A stretch of 5,202 nucleotides of DNA, from contig JAFWBZ010000232.1 of assembly GCA_017537105.1 (NCBI GenBank), positions 1-5,202 on the forward strand, written 5' to 3'. Below the pieces are notes generated by a model, which saw only the letters and a list, made by a program, of their open reading frames with translations, did not search any database and had not been told where the DNA came from. Every line of letters starts with the position of its first letter. Position 1 is the stretch's first letter. The stretch comes from Clostridia bacterium. GTDB taxonomy: Bacteria; Bacillota; Clostridia; Christensenellales; Aristaeellaceae. Below are positions 1 to 4,952 of this stretch, piece by piece. The translations under genes were made by a program, and so were the position numbers.

Positions 1-583
1 CCGACGGCATGCCGCCGAAGCCCCCGGTGGCGCCGTTGGTCTGGTAAAACTGGGTGCTGCCCTCCAGGCGGCTGAGCAGCGCGCGATATTCGAAGCTGTT
101 GGGCTCCATGCTGACCGCCTGCCGCGCGTAATTCAACGCCGCAATCCGGTTGCCAAGGCCCAGGCTGGCCTCGCCGGCCAGATAGTACCACTCCGCTGTC
201 CGGGAAGTGATGCTCTCCAGGAGATGCATGGCCTCCTGAAAGTGCCTGGCGCGAATGTAATTGCGCGCCGCCTGCAGGTGCGGATCCTCCTCGTAGGCCT
301 GGCCGGCGCTGCCATAGCCGCCGAAGCCGGAATAGCCGCCGTACCCGCCGGAGTAGCCGCCTTCCCCATAGCTCCCGGAGGCGCCGTAGGCGGAGGTCCC
401 CTCCCTGCGCAACTTCATGACGGCGGAATAGGCCTCGTTGATCTCCTTCATCTTCAGTTCTGCATCCGTGGAGCCGTTGTTGACGTCCGGATGGTATTTC
501 TTGGCGAGCGCGCGATAGGCCTTTTTGATCTCATCCTCCGATGCCGAAGGAGAGACGCCCAGCACGCTATACGGATCCCGCAT
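1..583 (-). CDS. DnaJ (J-domain) protein with Gly/Tyr-rich linker and helical repeats, C-terminus cut off by the window edge
   Basis: The first ~65 residues form a J-domain: MRDPYSVLGV opening, a basic helix II (KKAYRALAKKYHPDVN) with the HPD motif at residues 31-33, and a helix III reading INEAYSAVMKLRR. J-domains stimulate the ATPase of Hsp70 (DnaK). Residues ~63-95 are a low-complexity Gly/Tyr/Ser stretch. Residues ~98-172 look like alpha-helical, TPR-like repeats (NYIRARHFQEAMHLLESI, then WYYLAGEASLGLGN and ALNYARQAVSMEPN). A second Gly-rich stretch starts at the window edge. The zinc-finger and C-terminal client-binding domains of true DnaJ are not seen, so this is a J-domain adaptor rather than DnaJ itself. 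Two in-frame ATGs exist at 589 and 583. The one at 583 is chosen because GAGGAG lies 7 nt upstream of it but only 1 nt from the other. The gene overlaps the end of the DUF5685 gene by 17 bases, indicating coupled translation. The client and Hsp70 partner are unknown. Confidence 0.9.
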   Translation of the reverse strand, partial: MRDPYSVLGVSPSASEDEIKKAYRALAKKYHPDVNNGSTDAELKMKEINEAYSAVMKLRREGTSAYGASGSYGEGGYSGGYGGYSGFGGYGSAGQAYEEDPHLQAARNYIRARHFQEAMHLLESITSRTAEWYYLAGEASLGLGNRIAALNYARQAVSMEPNSFEYRALLSRLEGSTQFYQTNGATGGFGGMPS

Positions 584-1427
584 GTTCATGCTCCTCTTTT
601 TTGGTTTCTCGGCGATTCTGCAGGAGCGAATACTTGCTCCAAATGCCGGAATACAGTATGTTGCGCAGGATGTCCGCGTCCTGCACGATGGGCAGGAGCT
701 CAAACTCCTGGGTGGCGTCCGCCACCATCATCATCAGGGCGGATCGACACATCTCCTCATAGTCCTCGCGCTCGCAGTAGCGCTTCAGCGGATTGTAGCG
801 CCTGCGGCGGATGTCCTCCCGGAGGTCGTCGTAGGCGTCCATCATGTAGATAAAGCGGCCCAGGCCGTTGCCGACGCCGCGCAGCGCATCCGACCAGATG
901 TCCCCCTCCCGGTAGACGAACAGTTCGCCGAGCATGCGGCCCGTGGCATTGACCGGCGGATCGATCTCCTCGATCCCCGCCGCCTCAATGCGGTGGATCT
1001 CCTCCAGCCAGCCCTGGATGGCGGCGCACTTCTCCGGATGCCTTTCGACCACCTTGCGGTAGGCCCGGTCCAGCAGCTTTGCCTCCGCAGCGGAGATCAC
1101 GCTTCTGTCGTCGATCCAGTTGTCCTGGCACTTGTGATAGGCCAGCGCCAGATTCATGTCTGCGGCGTAATCCAGCACGGGCGTGTCCACGAACGCGTGT
1201 CTGCGCAGCGGATGCGGCAGGCAGCGCTCCTCCCCGGCGGATTCCCCCGGCTCGTACAGCGCGTTCAGCAGCAGCGCCAGAAACGTCATATCAAAGCTCA
1301 GCGCAAAGGATCCGACGGGACCGTAGCGCTTTTTCAGCGTCCTGCACAGCCCGCAATAGAACGCCCGGAAGCGCTCCTGACGCTCTTTGGGAAGCGTTTC
1401 GGCGTTTGTAAGGATATACCCGAACAT
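567..1427 (-). CDS. DUF5685 family protein, possible isoprenoid-synthase-like fold
   Basis: The protein has 286 residues. Its opening (MFGYILTNAETLPK, then FRAFYCGLCRTL) and the sections CLPHPL, DYAADMNLALAYHK and DAYDDLREDI match my memory of the uncharacterised family DUF5685; no search was run. Visible features are a CxxC pair (C25, C28), C69 with H72, C100, an acidic motif D102-x3-D106-D107, a GRMLGELF segment at 163-170, and a second acidic motif D197-x2-D200-D201-x2-E204-D205 followed by a run of arginines and YNPL. Spacing and context of the two acidic motifs resemble the Mg-diphosphate-binding motifs of squalene/phytoene synthases (DxxxD, and later DxxED near an Arg), so a mostly helical prenyl-synthase-like fold is inferred. 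No enzyme activity is established. The cysteines could bind metal. No signal peptide or clear membrane helix is seen. The start is supported by AGGAGG 6 nt upstream. The gene is first in a unit with the DnaJ-domain gene, which overlaps its end. The C-terminal tail is charged (RRETKKEEHEH). Confidence 0.85.
   Translation of the reverse strand: MFGYILTNAETLPKERQERFRAFYCGLCRTLKKRYGPVGSFALSFDMTFLALLLNALYEPGESAGEERCLPHPLRRHAFVDTPVLDYAADMNLALAYHKCQDNWIDDRSVISAAEAKLLDRAYRKVVERHPEKCAAIQGWLEEIHRIEAAGIEEIDPPVNATGRMLGELFVYREGDIWSDALRGVGNGLGRFIYMMDAYDDLREDIRRRRYNPLKRYCEREDYEEMCRSALMMMVADATQEFELLPIVQDADILRNILYSGIWSKYSLLQNRRETKKEEHEHAGSV
591..596 (-). promoter_or_regulatory. Ribosome binding site of the DnaJ-domain gene
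   Basis: GAGGAG lies inside the last codons of the upstream DUF5685 gene. It is 7 nt from the ATG at 583 and 1 nt from the ATG at 589, which decides for the downstream start. Confidence 0.6.
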
Positions 1428-1433
1428 GCCATC

Positions 1434-1439
1434 CCTCCT
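1434..1439 (-). promoter_or_regulatory. Consensus ribosome binding site of the DUF5685 gene
   Basis: A perfect AGGAGG sits 6 nt upstream of the ATG at 1427 within a purine-rich run. It supports the MFGY start and suggests efficient translation. Confidence 0.75.
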
Positions 1440-1456
1440 CCCGAGCCAACGATACC

Positions 1457-1488
1457 ATTATACTGTTCTATTGTAAACACAACGTCAA
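1457..1488 (-). promoter_or_regulatory. Candidate sigma-A promoter for the DUF5685-DnaJ unit
   Basis: On the minus strand a perfect TATAAT (1462-1457) lies 29 nt upstream of the ATG, and TTGACG (1488-1483) lies further upstream. The spacer is 20 nt, longer than the usual 16-18, so either the promoter is weak or activator-dependent, or the -35 match is fortuitous. The -10 element is in the right place to give a leader of about 20-25 nt. Confidence 0.4.
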
Positions 1489-1504
1489 TTTTCGGGAGGT
1501 TCCC

Positions 1505-1551
1505 AAAAAAATCTGAATCCGGCATTTGATCGGCCCGCATTGTTGGCCGGA
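1505..1551 (-). terminator. Weak terminator-like structure, possibly with an alternative hairpin
   Basis: Read on the minus strand, GCCGG-type arms (1546-1551 with 1518-1523) form a 6-bp stem with a long loop, followed 6 nt later by seven Ts (1511-1505). An overlapping hairpin (1545-1549 with 1531-1535, 9-nt loop) uses the same 5' bases, so the two exclude each other. The T-run is too far from the stem for a typical terminator. It may be a backup stop behind the strong terminator upstream, or chance. Confidence 0.2.
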
Positions 1552-1591
1552 CGCCACACAGACGCCGCTTCACAGAACGGTATCATATTAA

Positions 1592-1625
1592 TAATATTGC
1601 ATTTGTATTTCTAATATTTGCATTA
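1592..1625. repeat. Short imperfect direct repeat in the AT-rich spacer
   Basis: TAATATTGCATT (1592-1603) recurs as TAATATTTGCATTA (1612-1625) with one inserted T. The units start 20 bp apart, close to two helical turns, so they would lie on the same DNA face. This could be a regulator binding site or AT-rich chance. Confidence 0.25.
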
Positions 1626-1663
1626 GACGCATAAACCGACCGGATTCGGCATGCAACGACTTG

Positions 1664-1711
1664 AAAACAAAAAAACTCCGGACTGCATACATTTGTAGAT
1701 ACAGCCCGGAG
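1664..1711 (-). terminator. Strong intrinsic terminator of the radA-DUF1653 unit
   Basis: On the minus strand CTCCGGGCTGTAT pairs with ATGCAGTCCGGAG (13 bp including two G-U pairs) around a 10-nt loop. It is followed at once by TTTTTTTGTTTT. It lies 53 bases past the DUF1653 stop and separates this unit from the DUF5685-DnaJ unit. On the plus strand no T-run follows, so it acts in one direction. Confidence 0.9.
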
Positions 1712-1764
1712 CGATATATCTGCGATGGGTTTTCCTGATGCAAAAGCATCCCATCCTGTCTGTT

Positions 1765-2004
1765 CTATTCCTTTTCCACCTTTTCAAAGCGCGGCATTGC
1801 CCTGCCGTCGCGGACGACGGTCTCCGTCCACATGCGCAGCGGCCGCACCCACAGGCCGCGCTCGCCGTACAGAGCCCGATAGACCACCATCGGCTCCTGG
1901 GTCTCGGAGTGGGTGGCGATGTCGAGCAATTCGTAGAGGTTGCCCTTGAAGTGCCGGTAATGGCCCTTTTCCGGCAGGGCATTCTCAGGATTCCTTCCAT
2001 CCAT
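1765..2004 (-). CDS. DUF1653 domain protein
   Basis: This 79-residue soluble protein shows the DUF1653 pattern: GHYRHFKGNLYELLDIA (14-30), HSETQEPMVVYRALYGE (32-48), LWVRPLRMW (51-59) and a closing MPRF (70-73). Such a short, single-domain length is usual for the family. The biochemical function is unknown; the compact beta-rich pattern with conserved aromatics and arginines could bind a ligand or nucleic acid, but nothing in the sequence settles that. The ATG lies 3 bases after the radA stop, and its likely ribosome binding site (AGGAGG at 2022-2017) sits inside the last radA codons with a somewhat long 12-nt spacer. Translation is therefore probably coupled to radA. It is the last gene of the unit. 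An 8-residue charged tail (EKVEKE) follows the domain. The family call is confident; no function is proposed. Confidence 0.9.
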   Translation of the reverse strand: MDGRNPENALPEKGHYRHFKGNLYELLDIATHSETQEPMVVYRALYGERGLWVRPLRMWTETVVRDGRAMPRFEKVEKE

Positions 2005-2007
2005 GAT

Positions 2008-3396
2008 TCACGAATCCCTCCTGAACAGTCCCAGCTCCCCCAGGGCCTGCGACACCGTCTCCACACCGATCAGGCGCACATGCTCCGGGACGCGCAGGTT
2101 TCTCAGGTTGAACTTTGGGACAATGACGTTGTTGAAGCCCAGACGGGCGCATTCGGAGATGCGGCGCTCTGCCTGTGAGATGGCGCGCACCTCGCCCGCG
2201 AGCCCCACCTCGCCCATCACGGCCCAATCGCCGCCGATGGCCCTGTTTTTGTTGGAGGAGGCCACCGCCGCGCACAGCGCGAGATCCGCCGCCGGCTCGG
2301 TCAGCGACATGCCGCCGGCGATGTTGATGTAGACGTCCTGATCGTACAAACGAAGCCCCACGCGCTTTTCCAGCACCGCGAGCAGCAGCGCAAGGCGGCC
2401 CTGGTCCACGCCGCTGGCCATTCGCCTTGGATTGCCGAACACCGTGGTGGAGACCAGCGCCTGCACATCCGTCAGCAGCGGCCGGGAGCCCTCCATGGCG
2501 CACATCACCACCGCGCCGCTGGCGTCGTGCGCGCGCTCGGAGAGCAGCGCCTCGCTGGCGTTTTCCACCTCGATCATGCCGCGCTCGCTCATCTCAAACA
2601 TGCCCAGCTCGTTGACCGAGCCGAAGCGGTTCTTGACGGCGCGCAGAAGCCGATACTGGTGCTGCCGGTCTCCCTCAAAGTACAACACGGCGTCCACCAT
2701 GTGCTCCAGGATCCGGGGCCCCGCGATGGCGCCCTCTTTCGTCACGTGGCCCACCAGGAAGACGCTGCAGCCGCTGAGCTTCGCCAGGCGCATCAGCTGG
2801 GAGGCGCATTCCCGCACCTGAGAGACGCTGCCGGGCGCGCTGGCCATGTCGGGGCGGTACATCGTTTGGATGGAGTCGACCACCATCACCGCCGGGGAGA
2901 GCTCCTGCATGCGCTTTTCGACCGTGTTCATGTCGTTTTCCGACAGCACGTAGAAGCCGGAGTCGTCTGCTCCGAGCCTCCTGGCGCGCATCTTGACCTG
3001 GCGCGCCGATTCCTCACCGGAGACGTAGAGCACACTCGTGCCCGACCGGGCCATGTTGGCGCACAGCTGCGTCAGAAGCGTGGACTTTCCCACCCCGGGA
3101 TCGCCGCCCACCAGCACCAGGGAGCCGTCCACCACCCCGCCGCCGAGCACGCGATCCAGCTCCGCGATGCCGCTGGAGCGGCGCTCCATCGCCTGATCCG
3201 GAATGGCGTCCACGCGCAGCACCTCGGCGTCAGCGCCCGGCGCGCGCTTCAGCTTCTTCTCCTCATTTCGCAGCGCAGGCGCGGCCTCCTGTTCGATCAG
3301 CGTATTCCAGCTGCCGCAGTCCGGGCACTTGCCCAGCCATCGCGGCGTCTCATAGCCGCATTCCGAACACACGTACGTCGTCTTCACCTTTGCCAA
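2008..3396 (-). CDS. radA: DNA repair protein RadA (Sms), branch-migration ATPase
   Basis: RadA is a RecA-related ATPase that drives branch migration of recombination intermediates in DNA repair. Numbered from the chosen start, the 462-residue product has the full family layout: a C4 zinc finger (C10, C13, C24, C27), the Walker A motif GGDPGVGKST (97-106), Walker B ending in D174 (VMVVDS), the RadA-specific KNRFG motif (255-259), and a C-terminal Lon-protease-like domain (~285-455). The position of the Lon catalytic serine reads EPAAD (367-371), as expected for a non-proteolytic RadA. Length is typical. The frame is open upstream to GTG (3405) and ATG (3402). The TTG at 3396 is preferred because it gives the family-typical MAKVKTTYVC start and a 9-nt spacer from GGAGG, whereas the ATG would have only 3 nt. 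The gene is first in a unit with the DUF1653 gene and diverges from the phosphoesterase gene. Nothing looks broken. Confidence 0.97.
   Translation of the reverse strand: MAKVKTTYVCSECGYETPRWLGKCPDCGSWNTLIEQEAAPALRNEEKKLKRAPGADAEVLRVDAIPDQAMERRSSGIAELDRVLGGGVVDGSLVLVGGDPGVGKSTLLTQLCANMARSGTSVLYVSGEESARQVKMRARRLGADDSGFYVLSENDMNTVEKRMQELSPAVMVVDSIQTMYRPDMASAPGSVSQVRECASQLMRLAKLSGCSVFLVGHVTKEGAIAGPRILEHMVDAVLYFEGDRQHQYRLLRAVKNRFGSVNELGMFEMSERGMIEVENASEALLSERAHDASGAVVMCAMEGSRPLLTDVQALVSTTVFGNPRRMASGVDQGRLALLLAVLEKRVGLRLYDQDVYINIAGGMSLTEPAADLALCAAVASSNKNRAIGGDWAVMGEVGLAGEVRAISQAERRISECARLGFNNVIVPKFNLRNLRVPEHVRLIGVETVSQALGELGLFRRDS
2017..2022 (-). promoter_or_regulatory. Ribosome binding site of the DUF1653 gene inside radA
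   Basis: AGGAGG overlaps the RadA codons for the Arg-Arg near the C-terminus. It is 12 nt from the ATG at 2004, which is longer than ideal and would suit ribosomes terminating on radA. Confidence 0.55.
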
Positions 3397-3404
3397 TGCC
3401 ATCA

Positions 3405-3410
3405 CCCTCC
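3405..3410 (-). promoter_or_regulatory. Ribosome binding site that decides the radA start
   Basis: GGAGGG overlaps the GTG at 3405, is too close to the ATG at 3402 (3 nt counted from GGAGG), and is well placed (9 nt) for the TTG at 3396. Confidence 0.6.
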
Positions 3411-3464
3411 GCGCTTCGGGAATCGGGTGCCACGCAGGCGCCCATCATTTTTTATCATTATCTT

Positions 3465-3493
3465 ATTATAACATATTTTCTCATGACTTGCCA
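3465..3493 (-). promoter_or_regulatory. Promoter of radA with extended -10
   Basis: On the minus strand TGTTATAAT (3473-3465) is a perfect extended -10. With a 17-nt spacer the -35 position is TGGCAA (3493-3488), a weak 3/6 match, as is common when the -10 is extended. The leader to the radA start would be about 60 nt. The -35 hexamer is the same six base pairs used by the opposing promoter. Confidence 0.7.
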
Positions 3494-3516
3494 GATCCGA
3501 AAAATCATTCTATAAT
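3488..3516 (+). promoter_or_regulatory. Sigma-A promoter of the phosphoesterase gene
   Basis: TTGCCA (3488-3493), a 17-nt spacer and a perfect TATAAT (3511-3516) make a near-consensus housekeeping promoter. Transcription should start near 3523, which rules out the in-frame ATG at 3519 and supports the ATG at 3552. Confidence 0.8.
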
Positions 3517-3537
3517 GGATGCAGCACACATCATGTG

Positions 3538-3541
3538 AGGG
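3538..3541 (+). promoter_or_regulatory. Ribosome binding site of the phosphoesterase gene
   Basis: AGGG within GTGAGGGAAA lies 10 nt upstream of the ATG at 3552. It is a modest match, weaker than those of the other genes here. Confidence 0.45.
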
Positions 3542-3551
3542 AAATTGCAGC

Positions 3552-4952
3552 ATGCCCGACGTTGAAAAGAAAAAGCGCGCGGACAGGCCTTCCGTCCGCA
3601 TTCCGAAGCCGAATGCGGCTGCGGAGGACGTGCAGCGCGACGAGACAAATGTATATGGCGATGAGGCGGACATCCCGCTTCGAAAGCGCAGGAAGAGCAG
3701 CTCCGGCAAGGGCAAGGCCGAAAAGGCAAGGCGCAGCCGGATCGATCCCCTCTTTCACACGGAGGCGGACGAAACCCGACCCGCACGCGGGAAGAAGAAA
3801 AAGAAGCGCCGCGTCTATCGCTCCCTGTTTGACCTGATGAACGCCACCGGAGCCGACAGCCTCTTCCGATCGCTGCGCATCTTCGGCAGGGAGATCCGCT
3901 TCTGGCCGCTGTTTGTGCTCGCCCTGATCGTGTTCCTGGCCTTCGGCGTCATGCTGAACAACGGCAACCTGTCCGTCACGGAGCAGAGGGTCACCATCGT
4001 GGGACTCCCGGAGGAGCTGGAGAACTATCGCATCATCGTCCTCTCCGACCTGAACGGAAAGCGCTTCGGCGATTCGCAGAGCCTGCTTCTGCGGACGATC
4101 AACAACCTGAACTACAACGCCATCTTCTGCGTGGGTGACATGGTCGGGCCCAGCGGCAACGCGGAGCCGTTTTACGAGTTTCTGGACGGCCTGCGTTACC
4201 CGGAGCGGGTCTACTTCATCTGCGGGGACGCCGATCCCGGTCCCTTCGTGCAGACGCCGCGAAACATCACGGGCACGCTTTCGCAGATCGTGCTGGAGGA
4301 CTGGATCCTCGGCGCCATCCAGCGCGGCGCGAACTACGTCGACGCGCCGATGCAGCTGTCCCTGAAGGGCGCGAATCTCTGGATCTCCCCCGCCACGATG
4401 CTGAACCTCGAAACCGTTTCGACGGTGGAGGCGTGGAAGGAGCAGACCTCGCAGGAGCAGGACGGCGTGATCGCGGGCATCAGCGCGGACTACAATTCGC
4501 TGCCCATGACCGACTACCGCTATCAGCAGATGCAGAAGCTCTACGATGCCCAGCGCGTCATCGGCGCGTCCGACATCCACATCAGCCTGGCGCACGAGCG
4601 CCCGAGCGACGATTTCATCTACACCTCGGAGTCCCACGATCCCCTGAGCGAGCGGTATCTGCGCACGCCGGAGCTGATCCTGGCGGGCCACTACTGCAAT
4701 GGCGTCTGGCGCATCCCCTTCGTCGGCGCGCTGTACGTGCCCGACGAGACGCTGGATCGGAACGGCTGGCTGCCCGAGCAGTCCCGGATCAACGGCCTCT
4801 CCAGCGTGGACGACACGCAGGTTTACGTCACCGGCGGTCTGTCCAGCAACAGCGACGTGAAGCTGATGCCCTTCCGCCTGTTCAACAGCCCCGAGATCTC
4901 CGTATTGACGCTGACCTCGACGCTGCCGGAGAACATGCTGGAGGCGGGTTGA
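3552..4952 (+). CDS. Membrane-anchored metallophosphoesterase-fold protein with altered metal-binding motifs
   Basis: The 466-residue product has three parts. Residues 1-~90 are a charged, probably disordered tail with basic clusters (RKRRK at 44-48, KKKKKRR at 81-87). Residues ~117-136 form one hydrophobic membrane helix (FWPLFVLALIVFLAFGVML). Residues ~146-455 resemble the calcineurin-like phosphoesterase domain of YkuE-type proteins. By the positive-inside rule the tail is cytoplasmic and the domain extracellular. The five metal-site motifs can be placed but several are altered: SDLNG (165-169; usual SDLHG), GD at 195-196, GDAD (225-228; usual GNHD/E), H348, and GHYC (379-382; usual GHTH). 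The end PEISVLTL (447-454) is normal for the fold, so the gene is complete. The activity is therefore uncertain: changed metal use, a changed substrate, or a non-catalytic binding protein are all possible. It has its own promoter, diverges from radA, and has no clear terminator after it. Confidence 0.85.
   Translation: MPDVEKKKRADRPSVRIPKPNAAAEDVQRDETNVYGDEADIPLRKRRKSSSGKGKAEKARRSRIDPLFHTEADETRPARGKKKKKRRVYRSLFDLMNATGADSLFRSLRIFGREIRFWPLFVLALIVFLAFGVMLNNGNLSVTEQRVTIVGLPEELENYRIIVLSDLNGKRFGDSQSLLLRTINNLNYNAIFCVGDMVGPSGNAEPFYEFLDGLRYPERVYFICGDADPGPFVQTPRNITGTLSQIVLEDWILGAIQRGANYVDAPMQLSLKGANLWISPATMLNLETVSTVEAWKEQTSQEQDGVIAGISADYNSLPMTDYRYQQMQKLYDAQRVIGASDIHISLAHERPSDDFIYTSESHDPLSERYLRTPELILAGHYCNGVWRIPFVGALYVPDETLDRNGWLPEQSRINGLSSVDDTQVYVTGGLSSNSDVKLMPFRLFNSPEISVLTLTSTLPENMLEAG

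Larger units (their letters stand above)
1428..1764. other. Gene-free region between the DUF5685 and DUF1653 genes
   Basis: No reading frame here looks coding on either strand. From left to right the region holds the ribosome binding site and promoter of the DUF5685 gene, a T-tract-like run with two overlapping small hairpins (1505-1551), a GC-rich stretch, an AT-rich stretch with a near-repeat (1592-1625), and the strong terminator of the radA unit (1664-1711). The remainder up to the DUF1653 stop shows nothing recognisable. Confidence 0.6.

Noticed and set aside
298..400. GC-rich tandem-like repeats as a DNA repeat array
   Set aside because: They encode the Gly/Tyr-rich linker of the DnaJ-domain protein in frame. 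The repetition is at the protein level and irregular.
525..1529. Long plus-strand open frame of 334 codons
   Set aside because: It lies antisense over the DUF5685 gene, has no family-like motifs and is rich in residues typical of antisense GC-rich frames. The minus strand has the recognisable protein and ribosome site.
1448..1586. AACGATACCAT (1448-1458) and AACGGTATCAT (1576-1586) as operator pair
   Set aside because: They match at 9 of 11 positions but are 128 bp apart with no shared dyad. In a sequence this long such matches arise by chance.
1515..1647. Inverted repeat GAATCCGG (1515-1522) and CCGGATTC (1640-1647) as element ends
   Set aside because: It is only 8 bp long, has no target duplication beside it and no coding sequence between the arms, so there is no sign of a mobile element.
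2008..2550. RadA C-terminal Lon-like domain as an active protease
   Set aside because: The serine position reads EPAAD, and this domain is non-proteolytic throughout RadA.
2527..3471. Plus-strand open frame of 314 codons
   Set aside because: It is antisense to radA, is His/Arg/Ala-rich without domain features, and is a by-product of GC-rich codon use.
3519..3551. Upstream ATG at 3519 as the phosphoesterase start
   Set aside because: It lies 3 bases after the TATAAT box, upstream of the expected transcription start, and has no ribosome site. The ATG at 3552 has both.
3531..4952. Minus-strand open frame antisense to the phosphoesterase gene
   Set aside because: The composition is that of an antisense shadow (Val, Arg, Gln, Asp runs), and the plus strand carries a clear domain. 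Only the part beyond 4952 could be real coding sequence.
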